Assembly (NCBI RefSeq): GCF_003583985.1
Contig: NZ_QXML01000008.1
Coordinates: 62,001 to 126,000 of the forward strand
DNA: 64,000 nt
Direction: 5' to 3'
Origin: Algoriphagus lacus
Lineage (GTDB): Bacteria; Bacteroidota; Bacteroidia; Cytophagales; Cyclobacteriaceae
Shown here: piece after piece, positions 1 to 8,518 of the stretch
Numbering within the stretch: position 1 is the first letter of the stretch
Layout of the letters: each line of letters opens with the position of its first letter
Notes under the pieces: model-generated
The model's database searches: none
What the model was told of the DNA's origin: nothing
Seen by the model: only the letters and a program-made list of their open reading frames with translations
Program-made: the position numbers and the translations under genes

Positions 1-244
1 TCATGACCCAGTGTCCCTCGGTACCGTAAGGGTGAAAATCCTCCCGGACTGCAGGTAACCAGATGTATCCATATCGGGCGTCCTTTACCCAGTCTCCGTA
101 GGGAGAAAGCTCATCGTAGAAAACCTGAAAGCTTATTCCCCGGTAATTTTTCGCTTCCGCTTCCTGCGGAGCGATCATGCCTGCCAAGAGTAATACTCCC
201 AGTACCAGGCTGCCCAATCCTCGATTGATGAGGTGTGTTTTCAT
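1..244 (-). CDS. DUF6600-like secreted protein (5' part only)
   Basis: The reading frame starts at the ATG complement at 242-244 and runs off the left edge, so only the first 81 residues are visible. Residues 1 to about 31 form a signal peptide: a basic start, a hydrophobic core rich in L, V and G, and an A-E-A end. After it comes F-Y-D-E-L-S-P-Y-G-D-W-V and then Y-G-Y-I-W-L-P. These aromatic Y-G-x-W repeats are typical of the DUF6600 family of exported proteins, whose function is unknown. The 374-base gap upstream leaves room for its own promoter. The family call rests on the motif only. Confidence 0.72.
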   Translation of the reverse strand, partial: MKTHLINRGLGSLVLGVLLLAGMIAPQEAEAKNYRGISFQVFYDELSPYGDWVKDARYGYIWLPAVREDFHPYGTEGHWVM

Positions 245-549
245 GGTAATTGTGGTTTAGTATAAAGTGGTTAAGTATTGGGTTGGTCGGTGTTTTTTAT
301 GGACTAGGGATTTTTTAGGTTTCTCTTTTTTATTCGATAGGCGTTTGAGTTTAAGATGTGAAGTTTAAACGAAAGGTTGCATGGATTATTTCCAAAATCG
401 GGCCATTCTTGAATATTTATTCGATGAAGTGGAGTATTTGGTTTTGTTAATTTTAAAAAATGGAACCGTTATTATTGTACTTAATTAAAAAAATATAATA
501 AGATTTTTTATTAATCTAGAAATTTTAAAAAATGTATTTTATCTAACTC
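245..549. other. AT-rich intergenic stretch without a gene
   Basis: No credible reading frame lies between the start of the DUF6600-like gene and the terminator of the next gene. The stretch is strongly AT-rich, especially 470-545 (long runs of A and T). It must hold the minus-strand promoter of the DUF6600-like gene, but I found no clear TAnnTTTG box in the right orientation. Confidence 0.6.
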
Positions 550-592
550 AAAATAAAAAGCCCCGGCTGGGGTGGCCGAGGCGAATTTTTTT
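550..592 (-). terminator. Intrinsic terminator of the 619-1512 gene
   Basis: Read on the minus strand, GCCTCGGC (575-582) pairs with GCCGGGGC (560-567) across a 7-base loop, giving an 8-bp stem with one G-U pair. A U-rich tail follows (TTTTTATTTT). It lies about 36 bases past the stop codon of the gene. Confidence 0.8.
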
Positions 593-618
593 AAAGTCGG
601 GAGAAATTTTTTTTCAGG

Positions 619-1512
619 TTAATCACATTTTTCAGTCTGGCTGGCATAGTGCCGTTCCCCGTTGGCGTAGAGTTCTTCCTCTACAAACTTCAAGTTGACC
701 ACAAATGGGGCGAGATCCTTTTTCTCAAAGGTAAATGTCAGTACGGCCTCCGAGTTTTTCCCATCTACTGTCCATTGTCCTTTCATAGTTCCCTTGTAGT
801 CTGGGTTGTTGTCTTTCATAATGCCTTTTTTCGATACTGCGGCCCGGAAGCTGCCGTCTTCACAAAGGTTAATTTTAGTTTGCTGCTTTCCGTCAATAAA
901 TCCTTCATAGGAAATCAACAGCTTGCCTGACAGGAATCCCTTCCAGTCAAAACCCTCATAGGGGTCGATTTCCCGGGGGGTAGACAGGAGAGCGGTTTTC
1001 AGAAATTCCAATACAGAGGCAGATGCCAATTCTGCATTTTCTTCCAAGGAGATAGCCAAAACCGTTATGCAAGCCTCACCACATCGGGTAGCTGCAAATG
1101 CACGGTAATTTTTTGGTGGAAGGTAATTTCCGGCAGCTTCAGCGTGCGCAAATAGCAAGTCGCCTTCGATTTTGGGGTCTGTGGCTTTTAGTGTGACAGT
1201 TTCTGAAATGTTGACTCCGGCTTTCCAGGTTTCGGCGAGTTGTGCCAAATCGGTCTTTTCTCTTCCGAAAACAAAGATTTCACCGAACGTCCCAGTGGAG
1301 GAATTCAGGAGAAAAACTTCTGTTTCCCGGGGAAGTACTCCTACCCAACCTTGGGGGATTACTCCGCTGAATCCATATCGGGGCGTATAAATTGAATCTC
1401 CCGCATTATACATTCTGCCAGGTTGGATTCGGTTTTTCAGGTTTTGGCCAAAAGTCATCTGGGAAAATGTGATGATCCCAATGAAAAAAACAAGTGCAAA
1501 AGATCGATTCAT
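619..1512 (-). CDS. Secreted protein of unknown function
   Basis: This encodes 297 residues. Residues 1-23 are a signal peptide (M-N-R-S then a hydrophobic core, ending F-G-Q), so the protein is exported. I recognise no enzyme motif. Residues around 30-60 contain Y-T-P-R-Y-G-F-S-G-V-I-P-Q-G-W. The last 90 residues look like a small beta-rich domain with K-G-x-W and T-F-T-F strands, of the kind seen in lipocalin-like META or DUF domains. Two cysteines near residues 143-148 could form a disulphide. The ATG at 1512 follows a plausible leader, and a terminator follows the stop. Function not assigned. Confidence 0.8.
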   Translation of the reverse strand: MNRSFALVFFIGIITFSQMTFGQNLKNRIQPGRMYNAGDSIYTPRYGFSGVIPQGWVGVLPRETEVFLLNSSTGTFGEIFVFGREKTDLAQLAETWKAGVNISETVTLKATDPKIEGDLLFAHAEAAGNYLPPKNYRAFAATRCGEACITVLAISLEENAELASASVLEFLKTALLSTPREIDPYEGFDWKGFLSGKLLISYEGFIDGKQQTKINLCEDGSFRAAVSKKGIMKDNNPDYKGTMKGQWTVDGKNSEAVLTFTFEKKDLAPFVVNLKFVEEELYANGERHYASQTEKCD

Positions 1513-1622
1513 AGGTAGCTAAATAAGGCTGACATCAAGTTAATGGAAAGATTTCGACGGAAAAACTACCCCAATGGACGGAAGGGTTTTTTCTTCTCGG
1601 CTTATTGGGAAAGAAACCTAGA

Positions 1623-2822
1623 TCAATACTTTCGTTTGAAGATTCCGGACAAAGGCACCGCAGAAATCCCGTGTAGGAAAATACTCAAGAGTACCGTCAG
1701 CGTGATGATACTGACCATTTGCTCGTAGCCTTCGACGCCAAGTTGAATGATTGCCATCAGCATGTAAAGCACGGAGGCGATACCTCTAGGACCAAACCAC
1801 CCGATGAACCATATGGTCTTTTGATCCAAACCTGATCTAATCAAACTGATTGCCACCGGAACCATCCGGATGACCGTCAGGCTGAGAATGGCATAAACCA
1901 AAGCTCTCCAATCCCAGAGTTTATAGGAAAGGGGAACGAGGATCATTCCGACCAACAGGAAAATAAACAGGATCATGATCTGACTCCCAGCTTCACCAAA
2001 TTCTTTCATTCGTTCCCGAAGCAATTCAGTTTTGGTCCCCAACAGCATGCCAGCTACATAGGCTGCGATAAAGCCGTTTCCTCCGAAGAATTCAGCCCCT
2101 GAAAATGCCAATACGGCGATGGCAACGGATGCTAGCATCTGATAGACGGTGGTGATCATTCCTTTTTTGAACGCCATTTCCACCAATTTTCCACCCAGCC
2201 AACCGATCAAGCCTCCGATCAGCGGACCATAGATGAACTGTTTTGCTACAAAACCCATCCAATAATTACTGTCAAAACCTTCCCCGGCAGAGCCGGAAAG
2301 TAAGGCGATGCAAACCAAAATCGGAGGAAGTCCAATCCCGTCATTTAAGCCGCTTTCCACATTGATAGTTTGTCGGATTCTGCGTGGAACTTGCTCTCCT
2401 GTAACAACAGCCTGACCCAATGCCGCATCTGTTGGAGATAGGATAAAGGCCATCAGGATCAAAATCAGTGGTTTGACATCGGGGAAAAGCGGAATGGCGA
2501 TTAGCGCCCCAAGCACCATAGTCAGTGGAAGGCCGATTCCCAAAAGCCGAATAGGCAATCCTTTGTCTTTGGTAAGGCTTTTCAGGTCAATAGTCGAGCC
2601 GTCGATAAACAGTACCAACAACAGGGTGAATTCCATCAGGGGCTTTACAAAGCCTGCCTTGGGGCCTTCCTCCAATAATTCCAGATCAAAAAAGCTGACC
2701 AATAATCCAATGACCAGAAAGACCATCGGAGCGGTGATGATCGAGTTTTCAGCCTTTTTTGAAAAAAAACCATAGCCCAAAATCAACAGGGCCATAAAAA
2801 CAATAATCGGTTGCTCGTGCAT
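1623..2822 (-). CDS. Cation:proton antiporter, CPA1 (NhaP-like) family
   Basis: A 399-residue inner-membrane protein with about 11-12 hydrophobic segments along its whole length. CPA1 hallmarks are visible: the P-T-D-A-A motif near residue 130 in a transmembrane segment, and N-V-E-S-G-L-N-D-G-I near residue 155, whose N-D pair is the ion-binding site in NhaP/NHE-type exchangers. F-I-G-W-F-G-P-R-G-I-A-S-V-L near residue 345 is also typical. It should exchange Na+ or K+ for protons. It lacks the cytoplasmic RCK/TrkA_C tail found in some relatives. It stands alone, with 110 bases to the next gene downstream and 122 upstream. The exact cation cannot be told from sequence. Confidence 0.9.
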   Translation of the reverse strand: MHEQPIIVFMALLILGYGFFSKKAENSIITAPMVFLVIGLLVSFFDLELLEEGPKAGFVKPLMEFTLLLVLFIDGSTIDLKSLTKDKGLPIRLLGIGLPLTMVLGALIAIPLFPDVKPLILILMAFILSPTDAALGQAVVTGEQVPRRIRQTINVESGLNDGIGLPPILVCIALLSGSAGEGFDSNYWMGFVAKQFIYGPLIGGLIGWLGGKLVEMAFKKGMITTVYQMLASVAIAVLAFSGAEFFGGNGFIAAYVAGMLLGTKTELLRERMKEFGEAGSQIMILFIFLLVGMILVPLSYKLWDWRALVYAILSLTVIRMVPVAISLIRSGLDQKTIWFIGWFGPRGIASVLYMLMAIIQLGVEGYEQMVSIITLTVLLSIFLHGISAVPLSGIFKRKY

Positions 2823-2944
2823 GTTGCAGGGTTTTATGGAAAGTTAGGGCTTTGGATGAAAAAATGACTTAGGAAACCGTGGAAAATGACTTTGCCTTTG
2901 GAAAACGAAGTCGTTTATATTTCAGGATGTACTCCTGTACAGAT

Positions 2945-3355
2945 CTATTCAGCCCCGATTTCTTTGTTGAGTTGGATCCAGTTTTGGATGATTTCAGCTA
3001 ATGAGGTCTTGGTGGACAATATCCTGTCTGAGTTGGGAAAATCTATTAAAGCCCGATCTGCCGACTTCCATATTAACAGTCCTAAAGAATCCGGAATCCG
3101 CGATGGTTCAACAATTTTTGTGGATTTTGCACCCAAATGGAAAATCAGCTGCAGTTGGTTGTTTGGGAAAATCCTCATCGAGATCCTGTCTTTGCCATCA
3201 TCGGAATAATTCGGGCCGTTCCATTTGATGGATTCGAAAAGGTTAGGACAAGTTTCCAGAATCACCTCTCGAAGCAATTCGATTTCCGGTCTTCTTTGAA
3301 GGTTACTCTGATCCAAAAACTCAGTAACGGCGATCGAAAAATTGGAGTGCTTCAT
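2945..3355 (-). CDS. DUF1801 domain protein
   Basis: A 136-residue soluble protein. The segment E-L-L-R-E-V-I-L-E-T-C-P-x-L-x-E-S-I-K-W-N-G-P-N-Y at residues 23-49 is characteristic of DUF1801 (YdhG-like) proteins, which fold like SufE-like or Fe-S-free small domains and have no firm biochemical role. No signal peptide or membrane segment. It lies 31 bases downstream of the small membrane protein gene at 3387-3731 and could share its transcript. The family call is good; the function is unknown. Confidence 0.82.
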   Translation of the reverse strand: MKHSNFSIAVTEFLDQSNLQRRPEIELLREVILETCPNLFESIKWNGPNYSDDGKDRISMRIFPNNQLQLIFHLGAKSTKIVEPSRIPDSLGLLIWKSADRALIDFPNSDRILSTKTSLAEIIQNWIQLNKEIGAE

Positions 3356-3386
3356 TTCTTATTAAGGTTAAGATGGAGAATTCAAT

Positions 3387-3731
3387 TCAGAGTAGCTTAT
3401 CCTTTTTACTTGAATCATCTTTTTTCCAGCCCCGGAGTTCGTAATATTTCTCCCGAGGTTCTCCGGTCAAGCCATTGATTCCTTTGCTGGGAAGCCAGAT
3501 CAGGTGAATGTAAAAAACAGGAATCAAAGTGGAGGCCAGGAAAATCAAGGCCACTGTCCGGCTGAAAATAAGGGAAAGCCCGCAGACCAATACCAAGGTC
3601 AACACGTACTTGAGCACTTTTCTCCATTTGGGAGTTTTTTCTTCAAAGTGACCCAAATAGATATTCCCTAGCAAAAACAAGATGCTGACCAGTGCAACTT
3701 CAGTCCAAAGTGAGGAGTCCAAGATATTCAT
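3387..3731 (-). CDS. Small membrane protein of unknown function
   Basis: A 114-residue protein with three likely membrane segments, at about residues 9-26, 40-57 and 59-79, then a polar tail ending in a lysine-rich stretch (D-S-S-K-K-D-K). No conserved motif that I recognise. The ATG at 3729-3731 is the only good start. It is followed after 31 bases by the DUF1801 gene. Base composition matches its neighbours. Confidence 0.68.
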   Translation of the reverse strand: MNILDSSLWTEVALVSILFLLGNIYLGHFEEKTPKWRKVLKYVLTLVLVCGLSLIFSRTVALIFLASTLIPVFYIHLIWLPSKGINGLTGEPREKYYELRGWKKDDSSKKDKLL

Positions 3732-3821
3732 GAGGAATAAAAATTGAATACTTGAGTTAAGAATCTGAATTAGTCATGGCATTGAATCTAAGCTTTGAAA
3801 AGAAAGTCGGGTTGTTGATTT

Positions 3822-4826
3822 TCAGGAAATTCTGTTTTTCACCAATTCACCCATCACCCAATTGGCTCTCGCTCCGGAAATTCCTGTACTTGGACAAGTA
3901 CCGTTACCCAATAAATCCTCGACGATGCTTTGGATCAAAGGCTGTTGGATGTGGTGGGGGAGTTGAAGGTGAAAATTTCTGGGTTCCTGAAAGTCCTGAA
4001 TAAGCGTGAATTCACCTTTTCCAAAGGTGGCAAACCGGATCTGGCCTCTGTTGCCGTCGATTATGATCTCGTCTTTTTCGGCAGAATGGGAAGAAGTGAA
4101 GCACCAGTTGCCGGTACCCAAAACTCCGTTCTCGAAGACAAAGCTGCCCACCACGATGTCTTCTGCTTGGTAGGCTTTGGCCTGATTGGCCGAAAAACCT
4201 GAGGCATGGGTGATTTTCCCAAAGAAAAAATCCAAAAGGTCCAGTTGATGGGAAGCGAGATCGAAGAAGTAGCCCCCTCCGGAAATCTCCGGATGAACCC
4301 GCCAATTAAATTCGAGTTTGGCGATCAATTCGGGTTCTACCACTTGCTTCAAATTGATATGAACCGATCTGATTTCCCCAATAGCGCCTTCATCCAGGAG
4401 TTCTTTGATCCGGTTGAAATGAGGCAATGACCTCCGGTAATATGCCACATAAAGAGGAACTCCGGCTTTTTCACAGATTGCGATCATCTCCTGACATTCC
4501 GTGTAAGTCCGGGCCATTGGTTTCTCCACGTATACCGGTTTTCCTGCGGCTGCCGCCAACCGTGTCAACTCCAAATGGGCATTGGGAGGGGTGGCAATGT
4601 AGATGGCGTTGATCTCAGGATCCTGAATCAAGGCTTCTGCCGAGGTGTACCATTTTGGTACCTTGTGGCGTTCCGCATAGTCTTTGACTTTGGCCTCATC
4701 CCGGCGCATTACAGCGGCCAGTTTGCTGTTTGGGACGATGTTCATCGCCGGGGCGGATTTGACTTCGCAGACATTTCCTACGCCCAGGACTCCCCAGCGG
4801 ACTTCGGAATCAGAGATTTTCTTCAT
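3822..4826 (-). CDS. Gfo/Idh/MocA family NAD(P)-dependent oxidoreductase
   Basis: A 334-residue cytoplasmic protein. Residues 12-20 (G-V-L-G-V-G-N-V-C) make the nucleotide-binding loop of the Rossmann domain, and E-K-P at 101-103 is the family motif that places the catalytic lysine. The C-terminal alpha/beta domain contains G-G-G-Y-F-F-D-L-A-S-H-Q-L-D near residue 183, where the histidine is the usual substrate and proton-relay residue. Such enzymes oxidise or reduce sugar or polyol hydroxyls. The substrate cannot be read from the sequence. No signal peptide, unlike the second family member at 13284-14750. It is followed by no clear terminator. Confidence 0.9.
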   Translation of the reverse strand: MKKISDSEVRWGVLGVGNVCEVKSAPAMNIVPNSKLAAVMRRDEAKVKDYAERHKVPKWYTSAEALIQDPEINAIYIATPPNAHLELTRLAAAAGKPVYVEKPMARTYTECQEMIAICEKAGVPLYVAYYRRSLPHFNRIKELLDEGAIGEIRSVHINLKQVVEPELIAKLEFNWRVHPEISGGGYFFDLASHQLDLLDFFFGKITHASGFSANQAKAYQAEDIVVGSFVFENGVLGTGNWCFTSSHSAEKDEIIIDGNRGQIRFATFGKGEFTLIQDFQEPRNFHLQLPHHIQQPLIQSIVEDLLGNGTCPSTGISGARANWVMGELVKNRIS

Positions 4827-4945
4827 TTCGGAAAGTAGGAAAAGATTGGAAGCTTGGAAAGTGGTGGAAACATAAAGTTGTCGGGATGTTCCTCGGCCCA
4901 GTTTTCCCGCTTTACCCGATTTTCAAAAAGCTTAATTCATAAAAA

Positions 4946-4972
4946 AGCCCGAATTTTCATCCGGGCTAGTTT
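4946..4972. terminator. Intrinsic terminator of the haem-binding protein gene
   Basis: AGCCCG (4946-4951) pairs with CGGGCT (4962-4967) around a 10-base loop. The minus strand continues into six T residues and the plus strand also has a T run, so it may act in both directions. It lies just past the stop of the gene at 4986-5492. Confidence 0.75.
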
Positions 4973-4985
4973 TTTGATCAGATTG

Positions 4986-5492
4986 TTAATTTGCTGGAGC
5001 TGGTCTGGGTTTCATTTTCAGACTGTCTGCTGGGTAGGTTGCGGCAAGCATGGCCATTTGTTCTTTGGCCCAGTCGACCAATACCTGTCTTTGCTCCCCG
5101 GTGAGGTTAGCCTCTGGGTGAAGGCCAAAATAGGTATAGGACTCCAGCGGCATTTCCTTTTCTTCGACCATTTCGATGATTTCCTCAAACTTATGGTTTT
5201 GAACCCGAAGCGGGATTTTGGTAAAGGTGGAGAAGTTCAGGTGTTCCTTACCTTCGTTTACGTGGTCAGCAAGCATGTATTTGACTGGCTGAATGTTGCT
5301 GTACCACGGGTACCGGGTCAGATTTGTATGGCAGTCATTGCATGCTCCTTTCAAAATCATAGCCACATTGTCGGGGACATTGTAGCTTTTGGTGATGTCA
5401 AATTCGGTATCGTTGCTCTCGTTTTTTTCGGCAGGAATAAACTGGATTAGGACAAGGAGGGCAACAAGTCCAAGGGTGATTTTCTTAATCAT
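4986..5492 (-). CDS. Haem-binding domain (Haem_bd) protein, cytochrome-like
   Basis: A 168-residue protein with an N-terminal membrane or signal segment (residues 3-19). At about residue 50 the motif C-N-D-C-H gives a c-type haem attachment site (C-x-x-C-H), followed by R-Y-P-W-Y-S-N-I-Q-P. That combination is diagnostic of the Haem_bd family (PF14376), small periplasmic proteins common in Bacteroidota. A later M-P-L-E-S-Y near residue 117 could provide an axial methionine. It ends with a P-rich tail (R-P-A-P-A-N). It likely carries electrons or senses redox in the periplasm; the partner is not encoded nearby. Confidence 0.87.
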   Translation of the reverse strand: MIKKITLGLVALLVLIQFIPAEKNESNDTEFDITKSYNVPDNVAMILKGACNDCHTNLTRYPWYSNIQPVKYMLADHVNEGKEHLNFSTFTKIPLRVQNHKFEEIIEMVEEKEMPLESYTYFGLHPEANLTGEQRQVLVDWAKEQMAMLAATYPADSLKMKPRPAPAN

Positions 5493-5628
5493 AGCTGGGA
5501 GGGTTAATGCGGATTAGACTGGATGTGTATAAGTTGGTTTAATGCCATTTTTCAATAATTCACACTCCAATTTCCGTAAAAAGGCCGAAGAAATCTTTTT
5601 TAAAGGATTAAGATTCCCTTAAATATTT

Positions 5629-5826
5629 TTATTTCTGTCGAAACCGAAGTCCGTCTACGAGTAGGCACAAACCTGCCTGAAACACAATCAGTGAAACAGT
5701 CCCATACCAAAACCAGGCCTCCCCTGAGTACCTTGCAAAACCTGCATCGACTGTCATGCAGAGCCCTGTTCCGGTAAGTAAAAAGCCCAAAACGGACTGG
5801 AAAAACCATCGGGTTTTTGATTCCAT
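5629..5826 (-). CDS. Small two-helix membrane protein
   Basis: A 65-residue frame with two hydrophobic segments (about residues 9-29 and 37-58) separated by a short loop, and a charged end (R-F-R-Q-K). Its ATG lies only 12 bases past the stop of the alcohol dehydrogenase gene, so the two are probably co-transcribed. No motif recognised. The position and hydrophobic pattern support a real gene, but its short length keeps confidence moderate. Confidence 0.55.
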   Translation of the reverse strand: MESKTRWFFQSVLGFLLTGTGLCMTVDAGFARYSGEAWFWYGTVSLIVFQAGLCLLVDGLRFRQK

Positions 5827-5838
5827 ACTAGGTTGTTT

Positions 5839-6879
5839 TTATTCAAACCGATCTATCATCAGCATTCCCTGTTCCTGAAAGGAATCCATGGCAATCAAGG
5901 CCTCCACTGCTTCTTCCAAATGGATACGCCTTCCGATGAGTTTCTCAGGTGCGATTTTTCCTTCCCAAATCATTTGCATCATTTCAGGATAAGCATGTGC
6001 CTGCATGCCATGTGAACCGAGAATTTCCAGTTCTTTGGCAATTACCAAATGCATTGGAATAGAAGGATTGGTCTCACTTCCTGCCATCAAACCGATCTGG
6101 ATGTGTTTTCCGCTTTTTCTTAGGCAGGCGATGGAATTGTAGCAGGTGATTTTGCTGCCCAAAGCGTCCACAGATACATGAGCACCGCCTTTGGTCAATT
6201 CAAGAATGGCAGCTGGAATGTCTGTTGTTTTTCCATTGAGCAGGAATGTGGCTCCTGCTGCTTTGGCTAAGGCAAGTTTCTCATCCGAAATATCCACAGC
6301 GATGACACCAGCGCCCAAAGCCGCAGCAATCATGATGGCCGAAAGCCCGACGCCTCCACATCCATGAACTGCAACCCATTGTCCGCCGCTGACTTTTCCC
6401 TGAGCAACTATCCCCCGAAAGGAGGTGGCAAATCGGCATCCCAAACTGGCAGCTGCCTCGAAACTCACCGAATCCGGAAGTCTAACCAAATTGGTTTCAG
6501 CCCGATGGACCGCGACATATTCCGCAAAAGAACCCCAATGGGTGAATCCCGGCTGAAACTGATCGTCACAGATCTGCTGATTACCGCTTTGGCAGGTAGG
6601 ACAAGTGCCACAAGCACAGACGAAGGGGACGGTCACCCGGTCGCCGACCTTCCAGTTTTTGACTCCCTTACCCACTTCCCGAATCACGCCGGCAAATTCA
6701 TGACCGGGTACATGTGGCAATCGAATATCCGAGTCATGTCCCATCCAACCGTGCCAATCACTTCGGCAGAGGCCAGTGGCTTTTACCTCAAGAACCACTC
6801 CTCCATTCGGCACTTCAGGATCCGGGACAGTTGCAATGACGGGTCTTTGCTGAAAAGATTCGACTAAAAGGGCTTTCAT
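5839..6879 (-). CDS. Zinc-dependent alcohol dehydrogenase (MDR family)
   Basis: A 346-residue medium-chain dehydrogenase. Catalytic zinc ligands are C38 and the H60-E61 pair in G-H-E-F-A-G. Structural zinc cysteines are C90, C93, C96 and C104 in C-x-x-C-x-x-C-x(7)-C. The cofactor loop is G-C-G-G-V-G at 173-178, and an acidic D at the end of the next strand (A-V-D-I-S-D) suggests preference for NAD over NADP. Length is normal for the family. It would oxidise an alcohol or reduce an aldehyde; the substrate is unknown. The small membrane protein gene follows it closely. Confidence 0.92.
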   Translation of the reverse strand: MKALLVESFQQRPVIATVPDPEVPNGGVVLEVKATGLCRSDWHGWMGHDSDIRLPHVPGHEFAGVIREVGKGVKNWKVGDRVTVPFVCACGTCPTCQSGNQQICDDQFQPGFTHWGSFAEYVAVHRAETNLVRLPDSVSFEAAASLGCRFATSFRGIVAQGKVSGGQWVAVHGCGGVGLSAIMIAAALGAGVIAVDISDEKLALAKAAGATFLLNGKTTDIPAAILELTKGGAHVSVDALGSKITCYNSIACLRKSGKHIQIGLMAGSETNPSIPMHLVIAKELEILGSHGMQAHAYPEMMQMIWEGKIAPEKLIGRRIHLEEAVEALIAMDSFQEQGMLMIDRFE

Positions 6880-6990
6880 CGTTAGGGTAATTTTTTCGCA
6901 GATTTACACAGAAAAACGGGGAGATTAACAGGGATTTTTCTTTCGGAGGAAATTGGTTTTGAAGAGCCTTTTCCCAAGTTGAAACATGGA

Positions 6991-7025
6991 TTGATTACTG
7001 CCTACACTGCCTATCTTTGGCTCAA
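6991..7025 (+). promoter_or_regulatory. Bacteroidota-type promoter of the DUF3472 gene
   Basis: TTG at 6991-6993, an 18-base spacer, then TATCTTTG at 7012-7019, matching the TTG / TAnnTTTG promoter of this phylum. It decides the gene start: the in-frame TTG at 7017 sits inside the -7 box, so translation must begin at the ATG at 7038. Confidence 0.65.
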
Positions 7026-7037
7026 ATCCCCATCCCG

Positions 7038-8324
7038 ATGAAATTCAGATTTTCTGTCCTTGTCGCTTTTTCCTTCTGGATTTGGCTTAGTGGCCCTGCT
7101 TTCGGTCAATCTTCAAACTCCATTGAAATTCCTTTGGGAGGAAATGCTTTTCAAACCATGGGAGAAGGCAGGGAGGAAATCAAAGCGGAAGGAATTCAAT
7201 CCTGGAGAAATTCCAACAGTGAATTTGGAGTATTCTTTAAGTCTCAGGCTAGCAAGGAGATTTTTCTGGAAATCGGGATTTTACCTCAGGAAGGCCAAAG
7301 CAGGATTTCAATTTCGCTAAACGGTACCACCCATGAAGTTGAGCTTTCGGCAGGAAATTCCGGATTTATTGCTGTAGGAAAATTCACCTTGGTTTCGGGT
7401 TATAATGAGGTGCGTTTAAAGGGGTTATTAAAAATGGGGCAGGACTTTTCGAAAATAAAAAGTATTCGAATTAGTCACGGGGAGGAATTGATGTTGGATT
7501 TTGTCAAAGATAATGTCGATAGTCGCTTTTACTGGGGAAGGCGTGGGCCATCCGTACATTTAAGTTATACACTTCCGGATTCGGTAAATTTCAAATGGTT
7601 CTACAATGAAATGACAGTTCCGGAAGGGGAAGACCCGATTGGATCCTACTTTATGGCCAATGGTTTTGGGGAAGGGTATTTCGGGATTCAGGTCAATTCA
7701 GCAGCTGAGCGAAGAGTGCTTTTCTCAGTTTGGAGTCCCTTTTCCACCGACAATCCCAATGCGATTCCCGAAGACCAAAAAATCAAACTGCTGAAAAAAG
7801 GGGCTGATGTCTACACGGGCGAGTTTGGAAATGAGGGGTCGGGAGGCCAAAGCTACCTGAGATACCATTGGAAAGCTGGGAATACTTATCGCTTCCTCAA
7901 TTCCGTGGAGCCCGACGGCAAAGGAAATACGATTTATACCGCCTATTTCTTTGCTCCCGAAGTTGGAGAGTGGATGCTGATTGCAAGTTTTTTGAGGCCA
8001 AAAACAGACACTTGGTACAAAAGACCTCATTCCTTTTTGGAAAATTTCATCCCGGAATCAGGTCATTTGGAAAGGCGGGTTTTCTATGATAATCAGTGGG
8101 TGGCAGATGCCAAAGGTAATTGGGTCGAACTGACTGAAGCCAAATTTACAGGGGATGATATCGCAAAAAGAGGCTACCGAAAAGACTATGCGGGAGGATC
8201 GGAGGCTGGTAAGTTTTTTCTGAAAAACGGAGGCTTTTTTAATCATCCTACCGAGCTTCAAAGCATGCATAGGAGAACTGCGAAGGGGAAAAAACCAGAA
8301 ATTGACTTTGGGAAATTGAAGTGA
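7038..8324 (+). CDS. Secreted DUF3472 protein (with N-terminal DUF5077-like domain)
   Basis: Starting from the ATG at 7038 the product is 428 residues with a signal peptide (M-K-F-R-F then a hydrophobic core, ending A-F-G-Q). The first half (about residues 30-150) is a beta-sandwich-like region resembling DUF5077. The second half carries the DUF3472 signature: F-Y-W-G-R-R-G-P-S-V-H-L-S-Y, then W-F-Y-N-E, G-S-Y-F-M-A-N-G-F-G-E-G-Y-F-G-I-Q-V-N-S, and F-S-V-W-S-P-F-S-T-D-N-P. This pair of domains is known from exported Bacteroidota proteins linked to polysaccharide use, with no proven activity. It converges on the BNR protein gene across a shared terminator. Confidence 0.88.
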   Translation: MKFRFSVLVAFSFWIWLSGPAFGQSSNSIEIPLGGNAFQTMGEGREEIKAEGIQSWRNSNSEFGVFFKSQASKEIFLEIGILPQEGQSRISISLNGTTHEVELSAGNSGFIAVGKFTLVSGYNEVRLKGLLKMGQDFSKIKSIRISHGEELMLDFVKDNVDSRFYWGRRGPSVHLSYTLPDSVNFKWFYNEMTVPEGEDPIGSYFMANGFGEGYFGIQVNSAAERRVLFSVWSPFSTDNPNAIPEDQKIKLLKKGADVYTGEFGNEGSGGQSYLRYHWKAGNTYRFLNSVEPDGKGNTIYTAYFFAPEVGEWMLIASFLRPKTDTWYKRPHSFLENFIPESGHLERRVFYDNQWVADAKGNWVELTEAKFTGDDIAKRGYRKDYAGGSEAGKFFLKNGGFFNHPTELQSMHRRTAKGKKPEIDFGKLK

Positions 8325-8409
8325 AAAAAGTCCATAGTCGACAGTTAACGGTCCACGTCTGGGGAATTAGTACTTTCAGTTTCTTTCAATAGCTCAACAT
8401 AAAATAAAA

Positions 8410-8440
8410 AAACCGTGAGCTTTTCCACTCACGGTTTTAT
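8410..8440. terminator. Bidirectional terminator between convergent genes
   Basis: AAACCGTGAG (8410-8419) and CTCACGGTTT (8428-8437) form a perfect 10-bp stem with an 8-base loop, flanked by A and T runs on both sides. It can serve the DUF3472 gene on the plus strand and the BNR gene on the minus strand. The same stem sequence recurs at 13196-13223. Confidence 0.85.
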
Positions 8441-8518
8441 CTCGATCAATATTTGATAAGTATTGCTCCGAAATCAGGAAGGAAAGCGGAAAGTCAAAAG
8501 CCTTCCCGCTTCGCTTTT

